DNA from: Fragum whitleyi
Lineage: Eukaryota; Mollusca; Bivalvia; Cardiida; Cardiidae
Assembly (NCBI GenBank): GCA_948146395.1
Contig: OX411544.1
Span: 59,263,642-59,327,641 of the forward strand
Length of the DNA stretch: 64,000 nt
Direction: 5' to 3'
Part shown: in pieces, positions 28,906 through 40,888 of the stretch
How positions within the stretch are numbered: position 1 is the first letter of the stretch
Layout: every line of letters begins with the position of its first letter
Position numbers and translations under genes: made by a program
Notes under the pieces: generated by a model
What the model saw: only the letters and a program-made list of their open reading frames with translations
Database searches by the model: none
What the model was told of the DNA's origin: nothing

Positions 28906-29238
28906 AACAAAAGGTCTCTTCATAATTATCTTATAATTTAATTTCTTGAAGCAAAAATGTAAAGGTTTTCCCTCACATTCATGGCTTGTTTATGGGACTA
29001 TTTTACGCGGAAGCTAACAAAAAAGCTGTTTAATCAAAATTGTGTTCATTGAGTAATGGAACGAATTTTTCAGCAAATAGAATGCACAACTAAAATTACA
29101 TTATAATAGATTAACTATTTGAAGCTTTTTGTGACTCCTAAGACAAGTGGTTAATTCACATTTTTTTCCGTATATTAAATTATATGTGAGCCGTTTGGCG
29201 AGGAGGGTGGTCTGGGTAGGGTATAAAGTGTCGAACCT

Positions 29239-29371
29239 GTCCTGCGTTCAGGATGACAAAACAGTTCAAACTGTTTGCAAATTATACCCCTCTTTGTACG
29301 TGTACTTGTGTGCAAAGCGGGGAATAATTGGTAAACTTTTTGAACCAATTTGTTATCCTGAACGCAGGACT
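29239..29371. repeat. Fold-back MITE family A, copy 2
   Basis: Ends GTCCTGCGTTCAGGATGACA and TGTTATCCTGAACGCAGGAC are inverted repeats. Inner arms CAGTTCAAACTGTTTGCAAA / GGTAAACTTTTTGAACC are imperfect. Confidence 0.85.
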
Positions 29372-29421
29372 GGAAAGCCTGTTAGTTCCGCGCAGGCTGA
29401 CCAGGTTCGATACTTATTGTT

Positions 29422-29586
29422 TTAAGGCAGTGGAACCGTAATGGTTCCGCAACATTTCGGAACTCATGATATTTGACAATGTTGACCGAGGTTTCCTAAT
29501 GAAAATCATTAGGAAACATCGGTTAACACTGTTAAAGTTGATTACTTCCCAAACATTGCGAAACTATTACAGCTCCACTACCTTAA
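29422..29586. repeat. TTAA-bounded fold-back MITE family B, copy 1
   Basis: Begins TTAAGGCAGTGGAACCGTAA and ends CTCCACTACCTTAA. The centre is GAGGTTTCCTAATGAAAATC / ATTAGGAAAC. Copies lie at 58179 and 59139. Confidence 0.8.
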
Positions 29587-29959
29587 TACTATTTTTAAAT
29601 CGCACTGCGAAGCAGTAGATTTATATCTACCGTTTTTCAGAAATCCAGTCTGTTTGACCCACTACATTTTTACCATTATCTTCTGAGCAATGTGTTCAAA
29701 CCAAATTATGTGTTTTCAAACACCGAAGAAACGGCCTTTTCAGTCACAATCTACAAACTTTGTTTATACCTTATTTACTTTTCGACAAATAGAGAAGAGG
29801 CTAATACAAAATTTGATGTAATTTTCGCTTTAAGTAACTACCAGTTAGTATTTTCAGTGTTTATAACAAGATTTTCGGTTGAGTAAAGGAGTTGAAACGT
29901 ACAATAGGTTAACTGTATAATTAATTTGTAGCACTTACAATATTACTGCTCTGAACTTT

Positions 29960-31160
29960 CTCGAACGGTCATTTAGTTGTAGGGCTGACAACCAATCAAA
30001 TTCTGTTATGATTATCACTCGGTCAAAACCCACGCGTAAATTCAGACCACGTGGTATAGATGCAAATGGACATCGTCTGCTCGAAATGTGTCAATTAACT
30101 TGTTTATCATTAGTCAATAGTCGTCTGCACTCAAACAGGGAGCGTGAGAAGTTTACTTTTTTTTCGCATGTGTTAACAAATAGAAATAATTTTGTAATTT
30201 TGAAATATTTGATTTTAATGAGCACTCTGATCACGCTCCAATCCTATTTTCATTAAATTCAAATTTGAGTATGAAGAAAAATTATTCAACAACAAATAAA
30301 CCGACAAAAACATACGATAAACTGATATAGGGGTAAGTTCATATCGGACTAGGTTTCGACCCGAGTTAACCGGGTTTCCATCAGAACGGCCTCGGTTTCG
30401 ACACTAGTGATGTCATTGTAACCTTTCAACCTCGACGCTTCTGATCCTGGGTCAGGCCGGTGTTACTTGGGTTCCAAAATGGCGTCGAGAATAGTGCACA
30501 ACAATTCGATTACAAAAAAATAAATATTCTCTATTACTTTAAATAACAAATACTTTTTTTCTTATTTTATACAGTATTTTGCACGAGTTTATCACATTTC
30601 TTAATGGGATAACGATAATTCATGGTGAATTAATTATTGTAGCGGTAAATGAGAAGTTTGTTTACTACCACCAGTGGGTAACTCCGTTCACATGAATGTC
30701 TTTTCTGCGCATGCATATTACAGTCAATTTTAGATTATTACATCATCTCACGCGTCTCTCGGGCTGCCATTTGAATTTCCCCTAGGATAGCAGCAAGAGC
30801 GATCTATTTTTAGAACAACTCATGAATAATCATAGAGTGCTGCTAGATTTAATCGATTTGTCAGAAACCAAAGATATAAATAGCATAGTTGCCGATTTCA
30901 CGTGTTTCTTGAGGGAAAATGCATTTACAGTATTTGGGAAAACCCAATGCTTGAAATACAAACATGTTGGTAATCAAAATTGTAAATAGTTTAATGAAAA
31001 ATGTTTGTTGATAAACAGGCTTTTAAACTCTATAGAGAGAGGAATAATATTATCAGACAAGCTTTTAGCTTGGCGCGTGCTCATTATAACAACGTAAAAA
31101 TCTGCTAAGAAATAATTTAGACTAGCAGAGGGCTATCGAATCAGCAAACTTTCAAAATCG
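29960..31160 (+). pseudogene. Decayed LINE (endonuclease region)
   Basis: The frame from 30008 gives GIDANGHRLLEMCQ...LSLVNSRL...KFTFFSH, the usual late endonuclease block of invertebrate LINEs (NxNGxxLLelC...ivNGRl...FTf). Further fragments around 30840-31110 (FLRENAFTVFGKT..., KLYRE) fit the spacer before the reverse transcriptase. Multiple stops and frameshifts; no polymerase motif survives. Confidence 0.55.
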
Positions 31161-31350
31161 GACCCATGAGGTTGGATGAGCTGGCGATGTCCTCGAAAAG
31201 ATGGAGTGTTAAGACAAAAAACTCACAAATTTAAAGATTTTACCAACTTTTATTGTCCAAATTTGAGCCCTTTTGATTGGCGAACTATTGCACTTTCCCA
31301 GCCTCTCAATGATGTACGATTTACAGTGCTGGCAGCACTTTGATTTAATA

Positions 31351-31694
31351 CTTTTCGGTGGTTTATCGAGGAATAACGGTGGATTGTCATTTTGATAAAC
31401 TTACTGCCTTTCCAGTGAAATTTAAAAAAGAATGCACCGATTTAATTTATTTTACCCTATCTGACGCCATCTAAGTGGAGCCCAAAACGTAACGTCACCA
31501 ACGTTCAAACGTTGCATACCAATTACGAGGAAAATGGCGCGCTTGGTGAAAATTTGTCCAAAATGTTCACATGTTGTTTGTATTTTGCATTAAAGTCGTT
31601 TTGAGTAAGCTCCGCCACTTTTAAAAATATAGCTTTTGTTGTCCACTCAATGAAGTTCAAATCGATCTTTCACTGAAACAAACGATTTTCCTTT
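31351..31694. repeat. Dispersed repeat K, copy 1
   Basis: Shares GGTGGTTTATCGAG, AATAACGGTRGATT, CTATCTGACGYCATCTA, GTTGCATA and a TTGTTGTCCACTCAATGAA / CACTGAAACAAACGATT end with 47851-48252. Confidence 0.8.
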
Positions 31695-32220
31695 AATTTT
31701 TGTCTAAATGTAGCATGCAGACTATGCTGCCTACCTATATGAGGTGTTTTTTTTTATTTTTTTTTTTTTTAAATGCGACCTCCGGATGACCTCTACTGGA
31801 ATCATTCCCCTTTTCAAATATTAAGCTAACAGAGTTTCAAAATGGTGCTAATTCGTTTAAGGGTTCACATTCTCATTCACAGGAAATCTTGCTTAAGCGA
31901 CCACGTCTAATAAAGGACCATTTTCTTCAGCGACCGTTTTCAAATTTCCCATCTTTAAATCTAAATATCTTTAAAAGTAGACATATTATGTCTAATGAAT
32001 CCTATGTGGTCATAAATCATTAGAATCGTCCCATTGAGACAATTCCTTTGAGTTTTAACAACTTAGAATTAATGAAAAATTCGCAATAGCATATAATATT
32101 CAAACAAAATAATGTTTCTTATTTGTAAATAAAACGTGTTATAAGCGACCATTCTCTTTAACGACCGCTTTTTGGTGGTCCCGTAAGTGTTCGCTTATTA
32201 CACATTTTACTTTACTTGTT

Positions 32221-33470
32221 TTTTAGCTCCACTGGCCGAAGGCCAGCGAGCTATTGTCATGGCGGTGTGTCCGTCGTGCGTGCGTCCGTCCGTCAGTGCG
32301 TGCGTGCGTGCGTCCGTGCGTAAACATTTTCTTTAAACATCTTCTCCTCCAAAACCTATGGGCGGATTTTGATGAAACTTGGTAGAAATGTTCCTTGGGT
32401 GACACTCTTCTAAAATTGTTAAAGAAATTTTGATTGACCCCCAAATATGGGCGTGGCAGGGCGTGGCATTTTTTCACTTTGAAATCTTTAAAAATCTTCT
32501 CCTCCCAAACCGTTGGGCCAGTTTCAATGAAACTTGGCGTGGATGTCCCTTGGGTGACCCTTTACTTAAATTGTTAAAGAAATTTTGATTGACCCCTAAA
32601 TATGGGCGTGGCAGGGCGGGGCTTATTTTGAGCCCAAAATCTTTGAATGACATCTCCTCCTGAACCACTGGGCCGATTTCAACCAAACTTTACCAAAATG
32701 TTCCTGGGGTGACCCTTTACCTAAATTGTTCAAGAAATTTTGATTGACCCCCCAAATATGGGCGTGGAAGGGCGGGGCTTATTTTGAGCCCGAAATCTTT
32801 GAATGACATCTCCTCCTGAACCACTGGGCCGATTTCAACCAAACTTTACCAAAATGTTCCTGGGGTAACCCTTTTCAAAAATTGTTCCTGAAATTTTGAT
32901 TGGCCCCCAAATAGGGCGTGGCAGGGCGGGGCTTATCTGAGCCCAAAATCTTTGAACGACATTTCCTCCTGAACCATTGGGCCGATTTCAATGAAACTTT
33001 ACCAGAATGTTCCTTGGGAGACCCTTTCCACAAGTTGCTCTCAAAATTTTGATTGGCCCATAAATATGGGTGTGGCAGGGTGGGGCTTATTTTGAGCCCG
33101 AATTCTTTGAAGGACATCTCCTCCTGAATCACTGGGCTGATTTCAATGAAATTTTACCAGAATGTTCCTTCTGTGACCCTTTTCAAAAATTGTATGCGAA
33201 ATATTAATTAGCCCTTAAGTATTGGCATGTCAGGGTGTGGCTTATTTTGAGCCCGAAATCTTTGAACTACATCTCCTGATGAAGGTTGGGCCAATTTAAA
33301 TGAAACTTGAGAATTTTAGTGCAATGTGAGCCATACCCAGTTAATTAATATAAAATAGGTCTTAAGAGATTTCAAAGTGTTGTTTTCATTCAAAGAAAGA
33401 TTCATTTAATGCAAGTCTAATGATGTTAAAGCCAGTGGAGCGATACAGGCCCTCTTGGGCCTCTTGTTTA
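32221..33470 (+). mobile_element. Pearl/Helentron-like non-autonomous element with tandem core
   Basis: The 5' end is TTTAGCTCCACTGGCCGAAGGCCAGCGAGCTATTG (hairpin CTGGCC-GAA-GGCCAG), followed by a pyrimidine-rich GTGCGTCCGTCCG run and about seven ~155-bp core repeats (GGGCCGATTTCAATGAAACT, TTGATTGRCCCCCAAATA, GGGCGTGGCAGGGCGGGGCT). The 3' end is GCCAGTGGAGCG...AGGCCCTCTTGGGCCT then CTTGTTT. No coding capacity; open frames here are products of the repeat. Confidence 0.8.
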
Positions 33471-33574
33471 TTATTATTATTATCATTATTATTATTTTTT
33501 TCATTTCAATGTGCCCGTGGGAATGTGGTTTTATAAATTAGCCTGCGCGTGAGATTTCCAACAATTTCATATAT

Positions 33575-33640
33575 GTGCAAAGCAAAGACTCTAACCAGCC
33601 TGTGCATCCGCACAGTCTGACCAGAATCTTCACTATGCGT
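33575..33640. repeat. Fold-back MITE family C, copy 4
   Basis: GCAAAGACTCTAACCAGCCT / CAGTCTGACCAGAATCTTCA around GTGCATCCGCA. Confidence 0.75.
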
Positions 33641-34139
33641 TTAGTATATAGAAAAGGTCTCAAAGTATTTGTACACAATCATGTAACATTACATTTACAG
33701 TAGCTGGCTGACAAAGCAGCTTAATAATGACACCTCTCGCACATCTTAAATGGTTTGAAATGTCACGTACAGGCTCAAATAATAATCAAAATGTCGAAAC
33801 TAGTGTTTGATTAAAAAGAGCTACAAGATCGACCAAGATGGTTTTGTTTTATGCGGGGTCATTTCCCTCCAACATTTGCATTTTCTATATGTAAATTTTG
33901 TTTAGCAGAATGCCAATTTAGGAGTATTTTAAACAAGTTGGGCCAAAAGTTTTCCACATAAATTGAGAAGAAAACCGGTAGTGTATATTGAAAACAAGAC
34001 TTGACCTCTATATAGACGATCCTATTCTATACTTTATGCCAATTATTGTGTATTTCAGGAATATGCAATGAACATCGGGAGACGCGTAAAAACAAGGTTG
34101 GGTGAAAAGAAAGAAAACGCTTGTTTTTCATCTATTCCT

Positions 34140-34187
34140 TTTTATTCTTATTTACTTTTTTAATTATTATCATTTATTTATTTATTT
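34140..34187 (-). promoter_or_regulatory. Candidate polyadenylation region of RBR gene 2
   Basis: Several overlapping AATAAA hexamers on the minus strand (from (TTTA)n on the plus strand), about 265-310 bases after the stop and beyond the (GA)n run. Confidence 0.4.
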
Positions 34188-34262
34188 ATTGTTTAAACTG
34201 GCATAAATAATGACGGTGCTTAAAGCTAACACGAACAATGATGATCTCTTTTTCTCCCCTCT

Positions 34263-34431
<169 letters not shown>

Positions 34432-34448
34432 GTGTTATTTCATTCACT

Positions 34449-37146
34449 TTATAGTTCTATCTTGTCTATAGTTTCGTGTAAACATTTCAAAGTTTTCATA
34501 CAATGAATTCTGACTTCTTTAAAAATGGCAAGCAATTCTCCAGGCTCCCTCTCAAGCCCGTGTAGAAACCCTTTTGAGATTTCCCTGGCAAACGACGACA
34601 GTCGGAAAATGATATATTGCATTTTAAGTTCATATTTCTGAGGTAGTTTGTTTGAGTCAATCAACACAGCTGCGCTTTCTGCCACGCGACTCAACTCTTG
34701 ATGCAGAGTTATCATCTCATTTAAATATTCGGGCAACTTTTCTTGTTCGTTAGCATAATTGTGCCGTTTCCCTTCGAAATCTAGTTTTATGCTAATGTCA
34801 CGTATAGCGTTGTTTCCTATAAAAGCCGAAAGGTGTTTTGCTATTTTCATCTTGCCCGTTTTCATTTGATCAATCTTAAAAGGGTGTTGTTCACTTCGCT
34901 GTCTAACGGCTATGTTATACCACTTATGCTTCTTGTTCCACTTTCGCTTGTCGTCTTCAACTGTGACTTCAGTAGTATCGTGGTCGTTTTTGTACCCGTT
35001 TGTAAAGCATTTAGTGTCGTGAGAGTTAGAATTCCAATCCCGTCCACAGCCCCAACAGAACGAGCCCCCACAAACACATGCCATAAAGGGACATCCACCA
35101 TTTTTCTCTACGAACTTCTTGCAGTGCGGACAAGTTTTGCCATTCACGATAACTTGATCCAGTGATTCAACTGGTGCTATCCCGATGTCCCCGGTATCTT
35201 TCAATTTTTTATGATAGTCCATGAATGAATCACAAGGGGCTGGCCAATGGGGTTCTCCAAGACAATCAAAACAAAATGTTTGTCTACAGTTACAGGTTAG
35301 TTCTTTAACACTGTCGCTATTGGCTTTATGTACTCGACCACAGTTTTTGTTTGGGCACCATTTTGTGATTTCATTGCGTTCAACTTCATAATCGTGATAG
35401 AATTTGGCATACCGAATAACATTGTTCAGAGAAAGAAGACTGGTGACCGTTCCAGGATCGACCTCCTCAACACAATTAAATTCCGGACAAATAAGAGTTG
35501 TCGAGACTGAATTGACCCGACTTTCTAAATATTCTGCCCAACAGCTATCACAGAACCAATGTCCACACGATTGTAAAGCTGTCCCGGAAGTTTGCACTCC
35601 CAGAAACTCATAACAAATGTCACAAAATTTATCTGCAAGACCAGCTTCGTCGTGCCATATCTTATCTGTGTTTTGATTTGTAGATTCTGGTTTTCTCGTT
35701 AGCATGAAATTTGAGTAATAGACACCCTTGTTTGGAATGTATGTCTCGCTTTTCCATTCAGCACATCTTGCCACACTCGAGGCTCGTGTTTTACAAGGTG
35801 ACCAGGTGATAGGAGCAGGTGATTTTACAATTTCGTCGCCGAACTCGGGTAAAGTTTCAGTGTAAAATACTGTCCTTTGGATACATTCTGCCATTGTAAT
35901 TTCCATGTAGTCGTAAAGCGTTTCAATTCTATGTTCTCCGACATAACTATCCAAGGTTGAATTGAACACCACTTTAAAAATACTGGTTTTGCTTGTGTTG
36001 CATTCATTGTCTAAGTCCCATGTAAAAACTACGCATGCGTGAATCATATCTTTATTCTTTGAGTTTTGAGGTGGGCGTTTGTCCTTTATTTGTTCCGAAA
36101 TATCAATTATGAATTTTCTTGGGAAACACGAACATTCAACATATTCATTTCCATATTGTTCGCGTAGCTTTTGTGGGCTTGTTTCGTCGTTTGATAATGT
36201 AACCAGGATAATATTGGGAGAATGTCCTCTGACATTTATTTCTTTTTCGTGTATAACCTCATTTTCTTTTGTTGTTTCCTTGGGAGCAATCGTTTCATAA
36301 ATCATCTTTCTACTTTTGCAAGTGCCTTCCTCGCTATCACTTTTACTTGATTTTCTTCGAGTGCGCTTCCTTTCTTTTCTATCAAAACTGGTTTTCAGAA
36401 AATCAACCAAGCTTACATAGTTAGACCGATCGAGATTTTCTGAGGTGTAAATAAACGGGTCTCCAAACACGGCCATGTCTTCTTCTATTTCTTTATTTTC
36501 TAAATAACCCAGTTCCTCCTGGATTATGTCTCGAAATTTGTTTCTCCTAATGCAGTCTTTCTTACTATTACAATTGCAGTATCTTTTACTGGAACATGCT
36601 CCAAAGTCGTATTTATCTCGCCTACACAAATCATCGCCTGCATACCTCGTGTAATTCAATCCGCTTGTTTGGGAAGGTGGATAGAAAACTTCATATCTAA
36701 CACTACTTGGTGTAACCTCGGGCTCTGTTTCATTTTCATTTTCGTCGTCAACTGACATACCTCTTCGCAAACGACGAGCCCGTTCTCGGCGAGTAAGTCG
36801 GTCGCGCTGCGGATTCAGAATACTTTCGGCATTCAAATAACCTTTCTTTCGAGACCTGCCTTTAGTTTCTTTGTTCGAACCCTTTGTTGTTTGAGATGTG
36901 TGAACGCTGATACAGTTTGATTTACGAAGTAGCTTGTGTCTCTCTACGACTTGTACGGCATATTTTTCATCGTCATATTCACCGTCTTCGATTTTGTTCT
37001 TGATGACACCTGGAAGTTCCCATCGGCCCTTCTTATTTATAGAATAAGGGACAGTGTTAGCTCTGAGGTCGACATCTCCAATGAAGTTTTGTCTGTCGAT
37101 GTGCTCACCAGTCTGGATCAGCTTTCTGATGATGATGCCATCTCTC
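34449..37146 (-). CDS. RBR gene 2, exon 2
   Basis: Acceptor TGTTTACAG|GAGAG (AG at 37147-37148, minus strand). Open for 898 codons to TAA at 34449-34451. The first 103 codons precede the internal TTG at 36836 and match the N-terminal domain of gene 1, so the coding region must extend to the splice site. Confidence 0.88.
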
Positions 37147-38025
37147 CTGTAAACATAATATGCGTAGCAAATTAACCATTATCCTGTGGTTTTTGTTCTA
37201 AATTAATTGTCGATATCTGGGGATACTTCAACCAATCGGTTATATTTTTTTTCAAAATTAAGTAGAAGAAAGGAGGCAGTGTATGCTGAAATCAAACTGC
37301 ACGTCAATGCAGGCTGATATAAGTCCTTGCGTCAGTCAGAGCTTTGTGTATAACAGGAATATCCTGTACAAGAAGGGTGAATAAGGCCCAATTTTCAACG
37401 ACAAAAAACATGGCTAATTGCAAAATGTTTAATCATCGAATCGTTTATGTTCCTTGTTGATAATGTATTTATAAATATCGGTCAATGTGATTGTGTAGTT
37501 ATCTGATTCAATTTCACATGGCTTCTTAAATATTTAACAAATTGATGATTATTTCATTGAAAATTTTAAAAGTTGGTGGAAGATCAATTAATTATACGAG
37601 AATGACGTATCCGATAACTACATTGTATCTTTAAATTATACTCAAGCCGTTTGTCGATACTACTTGGGGAAACTTTTGTATAAAGTCATTTTATGAAGGT
37701 TTATTTCAGGTTTATGGTAAATTCCGTAATAACTAGAATCATTTGAAAAAAGAATTGGGTTAGACAGCTGAACTTGAGGTCTTATTACGAAAAGAGATTA
37801 TTAGTTGTAAAACATCAAGACATTTAATACGCGCGAATTGGCTAAGAGGGCGAGAGATTGGTACCGGGTAGCCAGATACACCCTTTTCAACTTCTTTTAT
37901 TTTACAGAGTTTGTCTGCTTCTAGAAATTTTGAAATTACCTGTAATTTCTTTGGTATGTCGTGTTATTTATCCTTTTCAAACTATTTCCCGACCTTACAC
38001 CGCGCTTCGACACCTTAAGGACCAT
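34449..38025 (-). CDS. RBR-type (Ariadne-like) E3 ubiquitin ligase, gene 2
   Basis: Two exons (37940-38025 and 34449-37146) give 927 residues starting MVLKVSKRGVRSGNS. RING1 opens at Cys537/Cys540 (KFCDICYEFLG). IBR has KWCPNKNC and CFDCLGEPHWPAPCD. RING2 is Cys701, Cys704, catalytic Cys714 (EKNGGCPFMAC), Cys719, Cys721, Cys726, Cys729, His738, Cys742. It is clearly a paralogue of gene 1 over its full length, including the unfamiliar N-terminal domain (QNFIGDVDL, SINKKGRWELP, VVERHKL.RKSNCISVHTS), the CNCNSKK.C cluster and the segment ECSCFPRKFIIDISE. The linker between the N-terminal domain and the rest is the most diverged part. The frame is intact, so both copies are probably functional. 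Same strand as gene 1 and about 9.4 kb upstream of it. Confidence 0.9.
37940..38025 (-). CDS. RBR gene 2, exon 1
   Basis: Eighty-six bases, ATG at 38025 in context CAAAAATGG, donor ATTACAG|GTAATT. Same length and phase as exon 1 of gene 1. Confidence 0.85.
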
Positions 38026-38115
38026 TTTTGTAGAGGTATTTTACGTGATTGTGGTCCTTTTGGTGTTCGATCGGGTCGATATTACACTGGTATAACGAGC
38101 TATATTTCGGTCACA

Positions 38116-38124
38116 CCTTTTATA
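38116..38124 (-). promoter_or_regulatory. TATA box of RBR gene 2
   Basis: TATAAAAGG on the minus strand about 90 bases before the ATG, which would give a start site near 38090 and a short 5' leader. No similar block is aligned upstream of gene 1, so the promoters seem to have diverged. Confidence 0.5.
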
Positions 38125-38659
38125 TTCACATTCGAGAATGAGATTTTGTGACGTTGTGCAATTATTGGATATAAATAGTTCAAAACGTCAGTTCTAGATT
38201 TAGAAACATCGGTTATTCCTGAAATGTCTATTTTTAGAATGTCGCTATTATTAGGAAATGAAATGTATTCTCTTTTAGCTAACCAAAAACAGCTTTTCGG
38301 TAATCACTTTCCTGTTTTACAATTTGGACCTGTCCAAATTCAAAGGTTTTGTAGAAGAAAATTTGAAGTGGATTTATTTTGAAAAATAACCATCTTGTAG
38401 GGAAGAAAATAGTTTGGAAAAAAGAATAAATTGCTTGTCAGAAGCAATTACTTCTTTTTTCACAATGATTTCTCAATTATAAAATCACATGCACGATAAA
38501 AGCAGGGATTAACAGCAAATGGTTAAAACAGTTTTAATTTCATTTATAAGAACAAGATTTTCAAATATGATTTCTAGGTTATATATTCTTTGGCCAGAGA
38601 CCAAACACTTTGCCAATTTGACATTGACTTTTCATGGACTTTATATAATGGCTTTAACA

Positions 38660-38845
38660 AAAAAAAAACAAAGGACTGAAGGTCCTGAAAGTCGCCATGG
38701 GGATGATACCATGAAATTTTGGAACTTTGGTTATTTGTGATCAATAACCCAGATTTTGATTGAGACAAGAATAACCCGACAGTATTGTTTACAGGCAAAC
38801 AGATGATAAAAGATCACAATAGCTCACCCCAAAGCACTTACTGTT
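38660..38845 (-). mobile_element. Internally deleted pearl/Helentron-like element
   Basis: The minus-strand 3' end has the hairpin AGGACCTTCAGTCCT then TTGTTTTT. The other end carries GATCACAATAGCTCACC, the typical 5' start in inverse. The tandem core is gone. Confidence 0.4.
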
Positions 38846-39736
38846 CTAAAAACAGCTGAATTACAAGTGCCTTTTGTTCAGGTTGCTGTTCAATTTCAGA
38901 TGCTAAGCCTTTTCTATCAATTCAAGGTTTCTGTTTGGCAGATTCTAAGCAGAATCTGACTGATCGAATGTAGTTTTACAGCACTTTTAACAGTATGTCA
39001 TATTGTGATGCATGCAACACCTACACATCGATTTCCCACCACTATTACCACATCCTCTCTGAGCATCCAGTGTTTTATTGCACTTAGGTTTATGATTATC
39101 AACAATTAACCAAACGGCGAAATTTTGGGGTGATACAATTTGAAAAGAGTTGCAGACGGCAAAATATATAATATTAACCCTTTCCCAAACAACAACATTT
39201 TATCACTTTCAATTTCAAACTCCTGAGAATCAAAATCCAAAGTCAATTTCCAGTTCAAGATGTATCAATTGTCAAAATGTTATTCATAGAGAATATCAAG
39301 TTAAAACAAATTCCTGATAATGTTCATTCGTGCATGTATGTCCAGTTTTTGTTTCAAACTTCAATGATCAAGACAATTCATATTAATATAAGCGCTTAGT
39401 GGTCCAAGCAATTGGACAGATATGCAAAGTATAAACAAAACCAAAAACCAAACCTCTGAATAATCGTATTTCTTTAAAAATTCAGTTAAAAACGAAAGTA
39501 AAACCTAGCTGACTGATTTGACATCGATGTTCAGAATTTAATTCCGTTCGCAAATAGCGCTCTTGAATTCTTTTCAACAATATCTTTACTTGACCGGTTC
39601 AATGTAAACCGATATCGTGTAGAATTGAAAAGTTGTGTTCTGGGTTATCAAAATCGTAGTATCATAAAAGCGGCTACAAAATAAAATTAGGTCAATACAA
39701 TGGAAGCCCTCGGCTCAAGCACTATCAGATATTTTT

Positions 39737-40888
39737 ATGCCCCCGTATCGAAAGATCGGGGGCATATTGTTTTACCGTTGTCCGTCTGTCCGTCTGTCCG
39801 TCTGTCTTTCTGTCTGTCTGTCTGTCTGTCCGTCTGTCTGTCTGTCTGTCTGTCTGTCTGCAAAACTTAACCAAAAAACTTAACATTGCCAATATCTTCA
39901 AGCCTATTCAAGATACAAGGCTCATATTTGGCATGATGATAGATCGCAAGGATACGCATCTGCTGATACCAAAGTCAAGGTCATCTGATAAGGTCAAGGT
40001 CATCTCTCAAGGTCAAATAACTCAAAAACTTAACCAAAAAACTTAACATTGCCTAAATCTTCAAGCCTATTCAAGATACAAGGCTCATATTTGGCATGAT
40101 GATAGATCGCAAGGATACACATCTGCTGATACCAAAGTCAAGGTCATGTGATAAGGTCAAGGTCATCTCTCAAGGTCAAATAACTCAAAAACTTAACCAA
40201 AAAACTTAACATTGCCATTATCTTCAAGCCTATTCAAGATACAAGGCTCATATTTGGCATGATGATAGATCTCAATGATACGCATCTGCTGATACCAAAG
40301 TCAAGGTCATGTGACAAGGTCAAGGTCATCTCTCAAGGTCAAATTACTCAAAAACTTAACCAAAAAACTTAACATTGCCAATATCTTCAAGCCTATTCAA
40401 GATACAAGGCTCATATTTGGCATGATAATAGATCTCAATGATCGACATCTGCATGTTCCAAAGTTAAGGTCCTGTGACAAGGTCAAGGTCATCTCTCAAG
40501 GTCAAATTACTCAAAAACTTAACCAAAAAACTTAAAATTGCCAATATCTTCAAGCCTATTCAAGATACAATGCTAATACTGGGCATGATGATAGATCTCA
40601 ATGATCGACATCTGCATGTTCCAAAGTTAAGGTCATGTGACAAGGTCAAGGTCATCTTTCAAGGTCAAACTTCTGAATAACAGAACCAAAAAACTTTCAT
40701 TGTTCAGATTATTTAAACATTTTATAGATATCCTGTCTCATAATTGGCATGATGAAAGATCTCAGTGGTATACATTTGTAGGTATCAAAGTCATGTTAAA
40801 AGGTCAAGGTCATCTGTCAAGGTCAAATTTTGAGAAATAAAAATGCTGTTACGGGGGCATTAGTGTTTCACAAACACATCTTGTTTCA
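39737..40888 (+). mobile_element. Pearl/Helentron-like element with 163-bp tandem core
   Basis: The 5' end has the hairpin TGCCCCCGTATCGAAAGATCGGGGGCA, then ATATTGTTTT and a (GTCT/GTCC)n run at 39780-39860. About six copies of a 163-bp unit follow (CTTAACCAAAAAACTTAACA, CAAGCCTATTCAAGATACAA, GGTCAAGGTCATCTCTCAAG). The spacing is exactly 163 where open frames restart at 40311, 40474 and 40637. The 3' end is ACGGGGGCATTAGTGTTTCA, CAAACAC, then ATCTTGTTT. Non-coding. Confidence 0.85.

Noticed and set aside
32223..33132. Minus-strand ORFs with HARTDGRTHARRTH and NQNFFNN-type repeats
   Set aside because: Reverse reading of the 32 kb element core and its GTGCGTCCG run.
40311..40840. Repeated ORFs starting every 163 bases
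   Set aside because: By-product of the tandem core of a non-coding pearl-like element; the period is not maintained as a protein repeat across the whole array.
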